DNA of 64,000 nucleotides, from contig JACKPA010000005.1 of assembly GCA_024233865.1 (NCBI GenBank), positions 124,001-188,000 of the forward strand, given 5' to 3'. Position 1 is the first letter of the stretch. Every line of letters begins with the position of its first letter. Positions 63,234-64,000 of this stretch are shown here, piece by piece. This DNA comes from Leptospiraceae bacterium (GTDB taxonomy: Bacteria > Spirochaetota > Leptospiria > Leptospirales > Leptospiraceae). The translations under genes and the position numbers were made by a program. The notes beneath the pieces were generated by a model that searched no databases, had not been told where the DNA came from, and saw only the letters and a list, made by a program, of their open reading frames with translations.

Positions 63234-64000
63234 ATGTACAAAATTCAAACACTTAATAATATTTCCGTAGTTGGTTTGGAAACGTTTCCAAGAGATAAGT
63301 ATGAAATTGCCTCTGAAATTCAAAATCCCGATGCAATACTTCTACGCTCTTTTAAAATGCACGACTATCCCATTAGTCCGTCCCTAAAAGCTGTGGGTAG
63401 AGCCGGAGCTGGTGTAAACAATATTCCAGTCGACAAGCTAAGTCAAATAGGGGTACCTGTTTTCAATACACCAGGAGCAAACGCCAATGCTGTAAAAGAA
63501 TTGGTTCTAGCCGGAATGTTTTTGGCAGCTCGTAATATATGCCAAGGCTGGGATTATGCCAGAAATTTACAAGGTAGTGATGAAGAAGTTTCCAAACAGA
63601 CCGAGTCAGGAAAGAGTAAATTTGCTGGTTTTGAATTGCCTGGTCGAACGCTTGGTGTTATTGGGTTAGGTGCGATAGGAGTTAAGGTAGCCAATGCTGC
63701 TCTTTCTCTTGGTATGAAGGTGATAGGTTATGATCCTGTTATCACCGTAAAAAATGCTTGGGAAGTTGCTTCGGATGTACAGCAAGCTGTGAGTTTGGAT
63801 GATATGCTTTCCAAAGTGGATATGGTAACGTTTCACGTTCCTTTGAATGACAAAACCAAAAATATGTTAGATGCAAACCGAATCAATTTGATGAAAAAGG
63901 GTGTTGTCATTTTAAATTTTGCCAGAGGTGGAATTGTGAATGATGAGGCTGTATGCCAAGCCATTCAAGCCGGAAAGGTGAAAGGTTATGTTTGTGACTT
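63234..64000 (+). CDS. serA: D-3-phosphoglycerate dehydrogenase, cut by window end
   Basis: The frame starts at ATG 63234 (MYKIQTLNNISVVGLETFPR), four bases after serC, and stays open to the window end (255 codons). AVGRAGAGVNNIPVDKLSQI, GVPVFNTPGANANAVKELVL, TLGVIGLGAIGVKVANAALS (the GxGxxG NAD site) and DMVTFHVPLNDKTKNMLDAN are those of SerA. It catalyses the first step of serine synthesis. The C-terminal part, including any ACT domain, lies outside. Confidence 0.95.
   Translation, partial: MYKIQTLNNISVVGLETFPRDKYEIASEIQNPDAILLRSFKMHDYPISPSLKAVGRAGAGVNNIPVDKLSQIGVPVFNTPGANANAVKELVLAGMFLAARNICQGWDYARNLQGSDEEVSKQTESGKSKFAGFELPGRTLGVIGLGAIGVKVANAALSLGMKVIGYDPVITVKNAWEVASDVQQAVSLDDMLSKVDMVTFHVPLNDKTKNMLDANRINLMKKGVVILNFARGGIVNDEAVCQAIQAGKVKGYVCD

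Overview
The window looks like a low-GC, Leptospira-like spirochaete (family Leptospiraceae or close to it). The reasons are a P83/100-type spirochaetal antigen gene, many short lipoproteins with relaxed spirochaetal lipoboxes, very large multi-domain sensor kinases, a decayed SpvB/FG-GAP/RHS gene followed by a small lipoprotein, and IS982 and IS91-type transposons. The organism is inferred from gene content only; no rRNA is present.

Layout. 1-9.1 kb: a partial nucleotidyltransferase-fold gene, glpD, a repeat-rich TPR-like protein, a hotdog thioesterase, tRNA-Leu(CAA), a membrane-anchored protein of unknown function, a CAP-domain lipoprotein and the P83/100 protein. 9.1-21.5 kb: a PPC-like lipoprotein and three large signalling proteins: a 7TM hybrid histidine kinase fused to a receiver and a class III nucleotide cyclase, a chemotaxis receptor, and a 2004-residue kinase/AAA/GAF/PAS/histidine kinase whose Ser/Thr-kinase domain lacks its N-lobe. 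21.5-30.5 kb: an accessory region. A SpvB/RHS gene is broken by an in-frame stop, frameshifts and deletions, and is split by about 4.8 kb holding two inverted-repeat-bounded units of secreted lipoprotein genes. The units are separated by long structured palindromic sites that resemble integron attC sites, with no integrase in the window. A 13-bp direct repeat brackets 21.6-30.1 kb. 31-35.4 kb: an operon-like run of fused trehalose-6-phosphate synthase/phosphatase, a thiolase-like protein with Ser at the nucleophile position, a GmhA-like SIS protein and a GmhB-like HAD phosphatase. 35.5-42.3 kb: a UPF0598 homologue, an intact IS982 element, a probable 2-methylfumaryl-CoA isomerase, a hemolysin III family protein, a channel-like membrane protein, an Rpn-type nuclease and an IS91-type transposase remnant carrying three in-frame palindromic insertions. 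42.7-48.6 kb: recN, an unknown conserved protein and pheT. 49-51.9 kb: a restriction-modification pair, a Uma2 endonuclease and a methyltransferase fragment. 52-64 kb: two exported, probably outer-membrane, proteins, a MITE related to the IS982 ends, a sensor histidine kinase, the membrane pyrophosphatase, a PD-(D/E)XK protein, a YdcF/ElyC-like protein, an XRE regulator, small membrane proteins, and serC followed by serA (cut by the window end).

How the genes fit together. The core functions are glycerol-3-phosphate oxidation, trehalose synthesis, serine synthesis, DNA repair, phenylalanine tRNA charging and proton or sodium pumping by pyrophosphate. The most unusual parts are the cassette-like lipoprotein region inside the RHS gene, the coding palindromic elements in the IS91 remnant, and the cluster of giant fused sensor proteins.
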